NCBI RefSeq assembly: GCF_900699765.1
Contig: NZ_CAADHO010000012.1
Location: forward strand, 120,873 to 184,872
Direction: 5' to 3'
DNA: 64,000 nt
Origin: Desulfoluna butyratoxydans
GTDB taxonomy: Bacteria; Desulfobacterota; Desulfobacteria; Desulfobacterales; Desulfolunaceae
Within the stretch, counting starts at the first letter, position 1, and every line of letters starts with the position of its first letter. The notes under the pieces are model-generated. The model was not told where the DNA came from. It saw only the letters and a list, made by a program, of their open reading frames with translations, and did not search any database. A program made the position numbers and the translations under genes. This document shows positions 52,224 to 60,273 of the stretch, one piece after another.

Positions 52224-53366
52224 TCAGGCTCCCTGCTTGGCGTGGTTGCCGAGAATGGTGCAGAGAAGCTCGGCACATGCGGTCATGTCTGCCAGGGTAA
52301 TGGACTCGTTTACGGTGTGGACGTCGGTCATGCCCGTGCCCAGGACCCCTGCGGTGATGCCTTTACCGAAGAAGATGTTGGCATCAGAGCCGCCACCCAC
52401 GCGCTGGGTGACAATGGTGCGTCCCAGGGCCTTGCCTGCTTTCTGGGCCAGGGCGACCACGGCGTGGTCATGGGGCACGCTGGTGCCGGGGAAGTCTTCG
52501 TTTACATCGATGTCAAAGCTGGGCAGGGTCTCGTCATCGCCTCCCCCTGCACGGACCACGGCCTCACGGAAGGCGGTGTGGATGCTCTCCACGATGGCAT
52601 CGAGCTTTTCTTTGCTGTGGCTTCGGGCTTCACCGGTGATCTCCACACAGTCAGGCACGATGTTGGTGGCAGAGCCCCCTTCAATTTTTCCGATGTTGCA
52701 GGTGGTTTCTGAGTCGATGCGGCCGCAGGTGATGCGGGTGATGGCGTCCGATGCCACGGCAATGGCGCTGACCCCTTTTTCAGGCTCCATACCGGCGTGG
52801 GCAGACAATCCGTGGACTGTAACCGTATAATGCACGGCAAAGGGGGCATTGGTCACCACAGCCTCGGTGTCCTTGGAATCCAGGATGTATCCCATTTTTG
52901 ATTTTAACGCCTCGGTGTCGAAATGCTTGGCCCCCAAAAGGCCGATCTCTTCGCAGACCGTAAAGACAATTTCAACGGGGGGGCGGGGCAGGTCTTTTTC
53001 GATGAGGGTCTCCATCACCTCCAAGATGATGGCCAGGGCGCTTTTGTCGTCCCCGCCCAGCACGGTTTCCCCTGCGCTTCGGAACACACCGTCCTCAAGG
53101 ACCACCTTGATGCCTTCACCGGGGACCACGGTGTCCATGTGACCGCTCAGCAGCATGGGATCCACGTCCGCGGTGCCGGAAAAACGGGCAAAAATGTTGC
53201 CGGTCTGGCTTCCGCATGTTGTGTTGGCGTCGTCAAAGGAGACCTCGGCACCCAGGGCCTTGAGCTCCTCTGCCAGCATGTCGGCCATGGCCTTTTCATT
53301 GCGTGAGGGGCTGTCGGTTTCGGCAAAGCGGATGAATCGTTGGGTCAGTCTGTCTGTATTGATCAT
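52224..53366 (-). CDS. M20-family metallopeptidase, PepT-like
   Basis: 380 residues. Metal ligands in LLSGHMDTVVPG, GGDDKSAL and EEIGLLGAKHFD, plus the dimerisation domain (HYTVTVHGLSAHAGMEPEKGVSAIAVA). Closest to the tripeptidase/PepT-like subgroup of M20 di-zinc aminopeptidases. The frame extends to 53492, but ATG 53366 (GGGAG ten bases upstream) gives the normal family start. It reads directly into larC. Confidence 0.85.
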   Translation of the reverse strand: MINTDRLTQRFIRFAETDSPSRNEKAMADMLAEELKALGAEVSFDDANTTCGSQTGNIFARFSGTADVDPMLLSGHMDTVVPGEGIKVVLEDGVFRSAGETVLGGDDKSALAIILEVMETLIEKDLPRPPVEIVFTVCEEIGLLGAKHFDTEALKSKMGYILDSKDTEAVVTNAPFAVHYTVTVHGLSAHAGMEPEKGVSAIAVASDAITRITCGRIDSETTCNIGKIEGGSATNIVPDCVEITGEARSHSKEKLDAIVESIHTAFREAVVRAGGGDDETLPSFDIDVNEDFPGTSVPHDHAVVALAQKAGKALGRTIVTQRVGGGSDANIFFGKGITAGVLGTGMTDVHTVNESITLADMTACAELLCTILGNHAKQGA

Positions 53367-53657
53367 GGATGTCATGCTCCCATGTGGATGGTTTGTATCA
53401 CAGAAAAAAGAGCCTGGGGCGGCGAGGTACAACGTCGTCGGGCTTTTGAACTGCTCGGGTAAGGCGGGCTGTTTCGATGGTTTAAGAAGCATCCTGTCGG
53501 GCAGGGCCCTTCAGCTCCCTTAACAATATCCCTCGACATTACCCGATGGGCGGCCGCGTTTCAACGGGAAAAAAGCCCGGCGGGGCCCTTGAAAAACGTT
53601 GACAACGTCACCATATTGCGGGTAAGGTCTCGCACGAAAACACACACTGAAACGCAT

Positions 53658-53755
53658 GGAAGCACGCAGCGTTCTGGTGATGCTCCCGGACTTCAAATCC
53701 GGTGTGGGGCGTTAACACCGTCCCGGGTGGGTTCGATTCCCATGTGCTTCCGCCA
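53658..53755 (+). tRNA. selC: Selenocysteine tRNA (UCA anticodon)
   Basis: 98 nt including CCA. An 8-bp acceptor stem (GGAAGCAC / GTGCTTCC), anticodon loop CTTCAAA with TCA at 53693-53695, long extra arm (GGGGCGTTAACACCGTCCC region) and T arm GGTTCGATTCC identify tRNA-Sec. The cell must therefore make selenoproteins; none is evident in the window. selC is a frequent island insertion site, and the accessory region begins immediately after it. Confidence 0.95.
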
Positions 53756-53810
53756 CATATATAATGTTTTTAGATCTTTGTCCTGCGGGATACAGGTTAA
53801 AAACAGGTTT

Positions 53811-53843
53811 AAAAAAGGGCGCCCAAATTTGGGTGCCCTTTTT
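53811..53843 (+). terminator. Terminator after selC
   Basis: GGGCGCCCAAA (53817-53827) pairs with TTTGGGTGCCC (53828-53838), then T5. A near copy of hairpin and downstream bases (TGCCCTTTTTGCGTTTG) occurs at 62730-62762. Confidence 0.85.
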
Positions 53844-53881
53844 GCGTTTGGTGGTCATGAAATGATCAATCTTGGATACGT

Positions 53882-54686
53882 GTAGGATGGGCAAAGCGGA
53901 GCGTGCCCATCTGGCGCCGGAAGTTCCATCACCTTCCCATGCGTCTGACGTTTCAATACCTGTAACGGTTTGTTTTAAGTAGGGGGGGGAGGGCTCTTTC
54001 AGTCCCTAACCCTTCGACGCATCAATCAATACCTTCAGCAACCTACAGCCGTCAGATTCAGGTAGGATGGGCAAAGCGGAGCGTGCCCATCTGGTTCCAG
54101 AAGTGCTATCACCTTCCCATACGTCTGACGTTTCAAAACCTGTAACGGTTTGTTTTAAGGTAAGGGTGGTGAGGGCTCTTTCAGCCCTAACCCTTCTATG
54201 CATCAATCAATACCTTCAGCAACCTACAGCCGCCAGATACAGGTAGGATGGGCAAAGCGGAGCGTGCCCATCTGATGCCGGAGGCGCCATCATTTCCCCC
54301 TATACCTGACGTTTTAATACCTGTAGCGGTTTGTTTTGAGGTGAGGGTGGTGAGGGTTCTTTCAGCCCCTAATCCTTCGATGCATCGATCAATACCTTCA
54401 GCAATCTACAGCCTCCAGATTCAGGTAGGATGGGCAAAACGGAGCGTGCCCATCTGGTTCCAGAAGTGCTATCACCTTCCCATACGCCTGACGTTTCAAA
54501 ACCTGTAACGGTTTATTTTGAAGAGGGTGTGGTGAGGGCTCTTTCAGTCCCTATCCCTTCGATGCATCGATCAATACCTTCAGCAACCTACAGCCGCCAG
54601 ATACATGTAGGATGGGCAAAGCGGAGCGTGCCCATCTGATGCCGGAAGTTCCATCACCTTCCCATGCGTCTGACGTTTCAGAAGCA
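53882..54686. repeat. Tandem repeat, about 181-bp unit, four full copies and one partial
   Basis: Units begin with GTAGGATGGGCAAAGCGGAG at about 53882, 54062, 54243, 54425 and 54607. Each unit starts with a palindrome (GATGGGCA...TGCCCATC) and contains CATCACCTTCCCAT, TGACGTTTCA, CCTGTAACGGTTT, GAGGG-TCTTTCAG and CAATACCTTCAGCAA blocks. The opening motif belongs to a family of interspersed sequences I recall from many unrelated bacteria. The short frames within (MGKAERAHL..., VGWAKRSVP...) are products of the repeat, not genes. A related motif lies at 62796-62822. Confidence 0.85.
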
Positions 54687-54916
54687 GGTAGTTGGTTTGG
54701 GGGAGTGTCGTGTGTGGGCAGGATACAACGTAACTGTATAGAACCAATTCTTGGTAGGGGCTCTAAGCTTATTCCGATGTCAATGCCTCCCTATCTCCGA
54801 TCCATTTATCTCGATTGCTATTAGAACTAAGCCCCAAAGTCCTCGCTTGAAGCCTTCAAATATAAAAAAGCTGTTTAGAGATTAAAAATGTCAAATGTGT
54901 AGGTTTGACCCCTTTA

Positions 54917-55150
54917 TCCTTGATAATTTCAGGGCTGTCGGAGGTTGGAACTGGGAATCGAAAGGTGGTCTTGTTGTAATAAAAATTAGCCTTGTGGAAT
55001 CTGTTGCTCATCGCATAGACATCCATCACTCCTGCCCGAAGCCCATCTTTACGCAGCTTTTCTGCAGCCCGTTCGGCATAAGAGGAGAGGGCTTCGTGAA
55101 GAACCTGACAGTCATCAATCCCTCTGGAAAATGTCCGAGTTACGCCAATT
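54917..55150 (-). pseudogene. umuC 3'-region fragment, copy A
   Basis: Minus strand encodes pieces of a UmuC C-terminal domain (ERAAEKLRKDGLRAGVMD, FHKA-FYYN, PVPTSDSPEI), with frameshifts and stops. It is nearly the same as the corresponding part of 62448-62625, and its far end (ATCAATCCC...AAATGTCCG) is shared with copy B but not with copy C. Confidence 0.75.
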
Positions 55151-55429
55151 CCTTTTTTTTACCGGAGGGGTTGCCCATCTGGAGATAGCCGGATAACTTG
55201 TGGGCTCATCGCAATTTTGAAGCGTGCTGCGGTAAGCGCTGACCTGGTCCAGGGCTGTATTAACCCTCCGGGAAAAGATTCGGTGGGCAGAAAGGTTTTT
55301 CCCAATTTAAGAACTAACTTAAACGTCTCGCAGAGTGATATTGTTTGTTTCTATGGACCATGGGATGAAGAAGCATGGGCAATACACCTGAGGCTGGATC
55401 AACTATTACGGGGTATGGGAATATTTACG

Positions 55430-55477
55430 ACCGTTCTCGGGGGGGGGGCTGGGGAGAGAAACACCCGGCAACCCGAT
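55430..55477 (+). mobile_element. Group II intron 3' end, remnant c
   Basis: GGGGGCTGGGGAGAGAAACACC and GGCAACCCGAT match domain VI and the 3' terminus of the intron at 59425-59779 (GGGGGCTGGGGGAGAGAAAC, GGCTACCCGAT). The following bases TACAAAC are the 3' exon. On the cassette strand this interrupts GTTTGTA|AC, the 1L core behind the 55485-56078 gene. The 5' end of this remnant could not be placed. Confidence 0.65.
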
Positions 55478-55484
55478 TACAAAC

Positions 55485-56078
55485 TTAAATTATCTCAACA
55501 ATATCAGATATATTTCCAATAAATATTTTCTTAGTTAACCCTAATCCGTCAAAGTCGAAAGAAAAACGATATTCTTGTTGATAAGATAGCTCTCTTTTTT
55601 TGTCAAATGCGGTTAAAGGACCAGAAAAATTTAATTCATCATAATAATTTACAATTCCACATTGCATTGAAACTTTTGCCTTGTCACAATACGAATTAAT
55701 TCGATTAATGAACTCTAAACCATCTTTTATCAAGACAATGGTATCCCCGAAAAGACTACAACGGCTGTCTAAATGATATCGTTGGTTGGGATGAGGCAAA
55801 TCATCTTGAAATATGGCGTACATGCAAAAGATAAATGGATCATTTTCCGGCCAAACTTTCAATGAACCGCTCAATTTCTGTTCTACACCGTTAAGTCTAA
55901 ATTCAAGACAATCCTTTTCTTGCAAAATATAAGAAAGATTTTCTGACTTATCACCTTGAGTGTCATTTTCGAATTTTCGAAATTCGGATATTCGCCTCAG
56001 AAACATCCCTCCTTTGTAAACAAATTCTTCAGCATAATTTCTTTTTGTTACTTTCAATATGTGGGAAATAGATGTCAT
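55485..56078 (-). CDS. Integron-cassette hypothetical protein, 197 residues
   Basis: AT-rich, soluble, no family recognised (MTSISHILKVTKRNYAEEFVYKGGMFLRRISEF...), aromatic- and acid-rich. Its cassette starts at the GTTATAAAC core (56093-56101, minus strand) and its 1L core right after the stop reads GTTTGTA|AC, complementary to that start with one mismatch, but split by an intron end. Unknown function; the small stand-alone form is typical of cassette genes. Confidence 0.65.
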   Translation of the reverse strand: MTSISHILKVTKRNYAEEFVYKGGMFLRRISEFRKFENDTQGDKSENLSYILQEKDCLEFRLNGVEQKLSGSLKVWPENDPFIFCMYAIFQDDLPHPNQRYHLDSRCSLFGDTIVLIKDGLEFINRINSYCDKAKVSMQCGIVNYYDELNFSGPLTAFDKKRELSYQQEYRFSFDFDGLGLTKKIFIGNISDIVEII

Positions 56079-56094
56079 GTCGTCTCGATATTGT

Positions 56095-56200
56095 TTATAA
56101 CGCGTGACTAAGCCGACCCAAAAAGCTTATAGGGACAGCGGATGAAATTACGGAAGATGTGGCCAGCTTTTTGGAAGCGGCCTTTAGCCAATTGTTAAGG
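56095..56200 (-). repeat. Candidate attC recombination site
   Basis: On the minus strand the site runs from CCTTAAC (56194-56200) to GTTATAA (56095-56101). The arms pair: GGCTAAAGGCCG with TCGGCTTAGTC, and CCAAAAAGCT with AGCTTTTTGG (10 bp, exact). The 1L core is complementary to the start core (ACTTAAC on plus, 56689-56695) of the same cassette. The stop codon of the 56195-56680 gene lies in the 1L core. Confidence 0.72.
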
Positions 56201-56680
56201 TTTTTTACTCAGTGTGTTGGTGCTACTTATGTTTGATTTTATGACTTTATACAAAGGTGTTTCCGATACGATTAGCCCTAAAGAAAATGCAGATATCAAT
56301 AGACCTATAAACCATACCCAAAAAGACCATGGTACATGTTTATATAGCCAATTAAGTGTGATTTTATTCGGATATTCAACATTTTTATATGCTGACTGTG
56401 CCTTTTTCGTCGGAGAAGGTTGCAACTCCAATTTAGTTATGGATTGGTTTACGACCCCAATGCATTCACCTAAAGCATCATGATGCTCTCTACCCCTTCT
56501 GTTTGCTGATTTTACTTGATCAGACCAAAAGGTAAACTTTTTACACAAGACTTCATCAAATTCCAGCAAAGGAGATATACTGTCAGACCACAACAGAAAT
56601 TCATCATGATTCGAAAAGGCTGTTATATCACCCCTAACCTTTTGTAATTTTCTAAGCCTGTCGAGTAATATATTATTCAT
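56195..56680 (-). CDS. Integron-cassette membrane-anchored protein, 161 residues
   Basis: Soluble N-terminal ~110 residues (RLRKLQKVRGDITAFSNHDEFLLW...) followed by one transmembrane helix (WSFWVWFIGLLISAFSLGLIV) and a short tail. No family recognised. It starts 9 bp after the cassette-start core GTTAAGT and ends inside the attC 1L core, so the gene fills its cassette completely. AT-rich. A defence or surface role is possible but unproven. Confidence 0.65.
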   Translation of the reverse strand: MNNILLDRLRKLQKVRGDITAFSNHDEFLLWSDSISPLLEFDEVLCKKFTFWSDQVKSANRRGREHHDALGECIGVVNQSITKLELQPSPTKKAQSAYKNVEYPNKITLNWLYKHVPWSFWVWFIGLLISAFSLGLIVSETPLYKVIKSNISSTNTLSKKP

Positions 56681-56690
56681 ATTTTAAACT

Positions 56691-57410
56691 TAACAATCAT
56701 TATCCGATATTTCTGTCTGATACTCTCATCTCAGGGGCAAATAATGACAAAAATCTCCGATATTCTAATGGAGTTATGGCTTTTCGGATATCGTGCAATA
56801 CTGTTCTGTGTACAGAAAGAAACAATGTTCAAATCGAAATTTATGATCTCAAAATGGGCAATTTCTGTTGATTGGTTAGTCAACGATATATCAGCCATTC
56901 GTCATCACAGAATTAAATCCTTACTCCTTGATGGGCATAATTGCAAGGGAAGATGTAGAAGACCCAGAATGCAAACATCGAAAGTTTAAACCGGGATAGG
57001 TGGAAGGGTTCAGGTCACTCGAAGAAGCTCATCCCACCATGTGGTATAGGAAGGGGACTTATGGTTGTGTTGAGTACGCATGCTTTGGGCTCTGAAAGGT
57101 CAGTGGAAAGTTAGGACGATGCATAAACTTACGTTACAGCGTCTCACGGCATCCATGGCTTTCATAAGGGGCCGAATACAGGTCCCGATCTACTTTATTA
57201 AAGAGCTGCTACTGCTCTGGTGTTTCTTGGGTCAGCTTCCGCATATGGAGCCCCTTGATAATTTCAGGGCTGTCGGAGGTTGGTACTGGAAACCCAAATG
57301 AGATCTTGTTGTAATAGAAATAAGCCTTGCGGAACCTGTTGCTCATTACATGGATATCCAGCACACCCGTTCTTACGTAGCTTTGCTGCAGCCCGCTCGG
57401 CATAAGAGGA
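56691..57410 (-). repeat. Direct duplication, copy 1 (with copy 2 at 61771-62620)
   Basis: The two segments share long runs (for example TTCTGTGTACAGAA, CAATTGCAAGG-like, ATGGAAGGGTTCAGGTCACTC) in the same order and orientation over about 0.7-0.85 kb, with small deletions, one near 57245 removing about 50 bp. Both begin, on the cassette strand, right at a cassette-start core (GTTAAGT here, GTTGGGC in copy 2) and end inside umuC sequence. A hairpin ATTATCCGA-N-TCGGATAAT-like lies near the cassette end in both. Confidence 0.75.
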
Positions 57411-57475
57411 GAAGTCTTCATGAAGATTCTTAAGGTCATCAATCCCCTGTAAAACGTCCGGGGGACGCTAATCCA
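57005..57475 (-). pseudogene. umuC 3'-region fragment, copy B
   Basis: Minus strand corresponds to 62115-62625, with frameshifts and a ~50-bp deletion: FRKAYFYYN, FPVPTSDSPEIIK and ELTQ(E/Q)TPEQ-like pieces. It cannot make a functional polymerase. It lies within duplication copy 1; its outer end matches copy A. Confidence 0.75.
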
Positions 57476-57565
57476 TTTATTCACAGGTGGATTTGTATCA
57501 TGCTGCGAGGGTCTAAACATCCTACAACTTAATTTTTATAGGTGTTAAGTGTGTAGGAGCCTTTA

Positions 57566-58093
57566 TTAATTGTGTTTATTTGCTATGTGTTCCACGATTA
57601 TTTTTTGAACGAATGGTAAGTGTTCTTCATAAATTGTTGCTGCCCGAACGTTAGTCAAGCGTCCCTGATCCTGAGGTATATCGATATAAAACTCCTTTTG
57701 ATCAATCCAAATTACTCGTACAAAGAGTGACTTCCAATCACTGGTTGAGCCAAAGCCTAATTCCCCAGAAGATATACATGATATTAAGTTTGATTTGACA
57801 ATGCCGATACCTTTTACTCGAATACGTCTTGAACCAGGGCGATTAGCTTTTATGTAGAGAATGTCACCAACCTTTAGGGCAGAAATAAACGTATACAAAT
57901 CTTCTGCACAATCTTCATTCCAGCCAAGGATAAACTTTTCTTCTTTGAAGAAATCAGTGCAAACCTCTGCACCGTCCCAATTTGAACCGACTCCATAAAT
58001 TGCCATCATTTCTCCTTGGCGCACAACACTGTTATTCAGCTGCGGTTGGTGCGCCAACATACTTAGCATTGTTTCTAATTGTGAGTATTGCAT
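57566..58093 (-). CDS. Cassette-like hypothetical protein, possible PUA/EVE-like domain
   Basis: 175 residues, AT-rich. MAIYGVGSNWDG, then LKVGDILYIKANRPGSRRIRVKGIGIVKS, a pattern seen in EVE/PUA-like modules that bind modified nucleic acid bases. The match is by eye only. Same direction as the other cassette genes; it begins 41 bp from the intron-b insertion site. A hairpin CTACAACTTAA...TTAAGTGTGTAG (57521-57554) follows the stop. No complete attC could be drawn after it. Confidence 0.55.
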   Translation of the reverse strand: MQYSQLETMLSMLAHQPQLNNSVVRQGEMMAIYGVGSNWDGAEVCTDFFKEEKFILGWNEDCAEDLYTFISALKVGDILYIKANRPGSRRIRVKGIGIVKSNLISCISSGELGFGSTSDWKSLFVRVIWIDQKEFYIDIPQDQGRLTNVRAATIYEEHLPFVQKIIVEHIANKHN

Positions 58094-58134
58094 CCGAACT
58101 TAAATTTAATAAATATGGGTCATATCTGTTTAGT

Positions 58135-58402
58135 GTGTCCAGAATTAATTCTGACTACGGATGGGGTGGGAAAACTCGACGCCTCCGGTTACGATAGAAA
58201 TTTATCACATCAAGGCCAAGCCGGGGGGGGCACCAGGTGCCCCCAGCTTTGACTGCTGCAGATTCCAGTCGTTTGGGTGACTAAAAGTTTCTAACCCGGG
58301 ATATGCCATCTAGGCCGTATGACTGAGCCAGAGTTAACCGCCAGTGCAGATCAGCATACCGGGTTGTGTGGGGCTGGGGGAAAGAAGTTTTAACTACCCG
58401 AT
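58135..58402 (+). mobile_element. Group II intron, ORF-less remnant b, inserted in a 1L core
   Basis: Starts GTGTCCAG, ends CTACCCGAT. The 3' part has a decayed domain V (AACCGCC...GGGTTGTGTGGGGCTGGGGG) like that of intron a. Joining the flanks gives TTTAGT|TAAGCGTC, which restores GTTAAGC (GTTRRRY), the reverse complement of the 1L core GCTTAAC of the TIR cassette. Its last base is the last base of the TIR stop codon. No reverse transcriptase is encoded. Confidence 0.72.
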
Positions 58403-59328
58403 TAAGCGTCCTGCTCAATTTTCAGCAACAACTTTCTCGCAATCTCATCTATTCCAAGCCCAGAGTTTAAGCCAATTCGATCTGCAAGTATTGGGCTATA
58501 TTCGTAAACATCTTCAGCAGTGACATTGTGCCATATAGGTAAGATCAAATTTCTGTCTTCAATAATTTCTCGTGTGAAAGCGCTATCATACTCTCGTTTT
58601 GGCCACCCACCTTTTGACAAAAAATTTGGAGACAAAAGCAGAATACAATATTGGGTCTCTTTTAACCCTTTTTCGATACTATCCCTCAAACTATCTCCTA
58701 CTTGCATCGAGTACTCATCATACCAAACAGGGCAGCCAATTGTTTGAAGTGCATTTGCAAGTGGCCTGGCAATTTCGCCTTTGTCTCTGGAATCATGACT
58801 GATGAATGCCTTTGGTAACATTTTTTGTGCCCTCTTTTTTGCGTATGTTATACCCCGAATCCTTGGGCGCACTGTTGCTTTATCTAAAATTGAAAGTACG
58901 TTAGGGGAAATGGAACAATCAAATTCCGTGTAAAGAAATATTCTTCCTGAAAATGGCAACGTTGACAGATTAATATTTTTGCCGTCTTGAGGACGAACAA
59001 TGATATTAACCTTATCAGAATTTTCAACTGTAATACCATAACCAGAAGGAAGCGTTTTATCACCCGGAAGAATCACGCTATCTACCGCAACTGGATCCGG
59101 TTGAGCTATGAACTCTATATTTCTCGTTATATCAGCCACTAGCTGGTCTATAGAATTTGAGAATTTCTCTTCTAAATAAACCGATATGAACATAACCCCA
59201 GCATTCAGATCGTAATGCACTCTGAATGGTATTCTCTCGTCAAATGACGCTCCCTGCACACGTAGAAATTTCTCTATTGTTAGTGTGGTGCTCATATCAC
59301 TTTCAAAGATTTGTTTTACGTTACTCAT
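58402..59328 (-). CDS. TIR-domain protein in an integron cassette
   Basis: 308 residues. The C-terminal ~145 residues are a TIR domain: PKAFISHDSRDKGEIARPLANAL, VWYDEYSMQVGDSLRDSIEKGL, LLLSPNFLSKGGWPKREYDSA, the last with the W-x3-E glutamate expected for NAD-cleaving TIRs. The N-terminal ~165 residues are unrecognised, perhaps a sensor (SNVKQIFESDMSTTLTIEKFLRV...). Bacterial TIR proteins often act in phage defence by depleting NAD or making signal nucleotides. Same orientation as its neighbours; its 3' boundary is an intron-split attC core. Confidence 0.82.
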   Translation of the reverse strand: MSNVKQIFESDMSTTLTIEKFLRVQGASFDERIPFRVHYDLNAGVMFISVYLEEKFSNSIDQLVADITRNIEFIAQPDPVAVDSVILPGDKTLPSGYGITVENSDKVNIIVRPQDGKNINLSTLPFSGRIFLYTEFDCSISPNVLSILDKATVRPRIRGITYAKKRAQKMLPKAFISHDSRDKGEIARPLANALQTIGCPVWYDEYSMQVGDSLRDSIEKGLKETQYCILLLSPNFLSKGGWPKREYDSAFTREIIEDRNLILPIWHNVTAEDVYEYSPILADRIGLNSGLGIDEIARKLLLKIEQDA

Positions 59329-59424
59329 ATGAACTCCAATTGTTTATTTACTGCTTGACGTTACGCATGTGGGGCCGAGGGTATTTGGAGCGTAGCGGAA
59401 GGCGGTCCGACACAATTTATTTGT

Positions 59425-59779
59425 GTACGCCCGGCATGAGCGTAATCTTATGGGGTGGCCCAAACGTTTAACCGGGAAGTCCTCTATGCGTGAATCCTGA
59501 CGATTAAACAACGGTTTAGCATAAGCACTATCCTAAGACAAAGGCAGTATCGTGAGGTTTCGTCTGAAGGAGATGGAGCGGAAAGGAGGAGTCTGGAACA
59601 GGCGCGGCGTGGGTTACGTTCCCTTGAAGGGTTAAAAGTGGAAACCGTCATCTTAGTATAAGATTCGCTCTTAACGCTTTTTCCTGGCTACGGCCCGGAT
59701 ATCTTTGTGAACCGCCCGGTGCGGACCCGCATGCCGGGTGGTGTGGGGGCTGGGGGAGAGAAACCCCCGGCTACCCGAT
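59425..59779 (+). mobile_element. Group II (IIC-attC type) intron, ORF-less, remnant a
   Basis: 3' end GAACCGCCCGGTGCGGACCC + GCATGCCGGGTGGTGTGGG is a canonical domain V, followed by a domain VI hairpin GGGGGCTGGGGG...CCCCCGG and terminal CTACCCGAT. The 5' end is GTACGCCCGGCATGAGC (or GTGTACGCC two bases earlier). The length of 355 nt leaves no room for a maturase, so it is internally deleted. The joined flanks give TTTGT|TATGC, restoring GTTATGC, complementary to the 1L core GCATAAC of the repeat-protein cassette. Confidence 0.8.
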
Positions 59780-59796
59780 TATGCAATCGCTATAAT

Positions 59797-60144
59797 TTAT
59801 AAAACAGCACGACCATAAACATATAGTTGGCGTTCGCTTTTGCCAAAGACTAACTTTATACCTTCGCCCAAGAGAAGTTCAATATGATCAACCGCTCCAA
59901 GGGGCTGGCCGTTATCATGGTATGCTCTACCCAGAGAATATGCAGTTGTTCCATTAGCATGGTAAGCCTTACCAAGGCTTAAAGCAGTAACACCATTTGC
60001 GTGATATGCTTTTCCTAAACTCCAAGCAGTAACTCCATTTGAGTGGTATGCTTTCCCCAAACTCCAAGCTGTAGAACCGTTTGGGTGGTATGCCTTACCC
60101 AAACTCCACATAGTACATCCATTTGCGTGGTACATTTTAGCCAT
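59797..60144 (-). CDS. Cassette protein made of ~17-residue YHxNG repeats
   Basis: 115 residues. Five to six repeats of about 17 residues, consensus GKAYHANGVTAWSL, cover residues ~1-85; the tail (IELLLGEGIKLVFGKSERQLYVYGRAVL) is not repeated. The pattern recalls MORN/YwqK-type repeats (YxxNGxx), which form beta-hairpin solenoids. The DNA carries matching 51-bp tandem repeats, so copy number could vary. It starts 19 bp after the attC core GTTATGC and is followed by an intron-split core. Function unknown. Confidence 0.65.
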   Translation of the reverse strand: MAKMYHANGCTMWSLGKAYHPNGSTAWSLGKAYHSNGVTAWSLGKAYHANGVTALSLGKAYHANGTTAYSLGRAYHDNGQPLGAVDHIELLLGEGIKLVFGKSERQLYVYGRAVL

Positions 60145-60162
60145 ATTTTCTCCATATTTTTT

Positions 60163-60253
60163 GCATAACGCTTAAATAACCGGCGGCACGAAGTTGCGGT
60201 GCAGGAACGAGCGGAGCAGCTTTGTGACGTCCGAGTTAATTTTTTTGTTGGGC
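60163..60253 (-). repeat. attC site of the DUF2130 cassette
   Basis: On the minus strand: GCCCAAC (60247-60253), TTAACTCGGACG, a central imperfect stem, GCCGGTTATTTAAGCG, and GTTATGC (60163-60169). The 1L core GCCCAAC is the exact complement of GTTGGGC at the start of the same cassette (61769-61775). This two-sided match is the defining property of an integron cassette. Confidence 0.82.
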
Positions 60254-60273
60254 ATAATTGCTTCACTATCCAA

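Larger units (their letters stand above)
54687..55484. other. Region with fragments only, before the cassette genes
   Basis: No intact gene. Holds the first umuC fragment (54917-55150, separate entry) and, at its right end, the 3' terminus of a group II intron (55430-55477). Plus frames 54895-55188 and 55217-55522 show no family features. Confidence 0.6.

Noticed and set aside
53882..54686. CRISPR array
   Set aside because: Whole 181-bp units are repeated with little change; there are no short constant repeats separated by unique spacers and no cas genes.
53900..54830. Open frames in the tandem repeats (MGKAERAHL..., VGWAKRSVP...)
   Set aside because: They recur with the 181-bp unit, carry no ribosome sites and encode only the repeat motif; known as spurious annotations.
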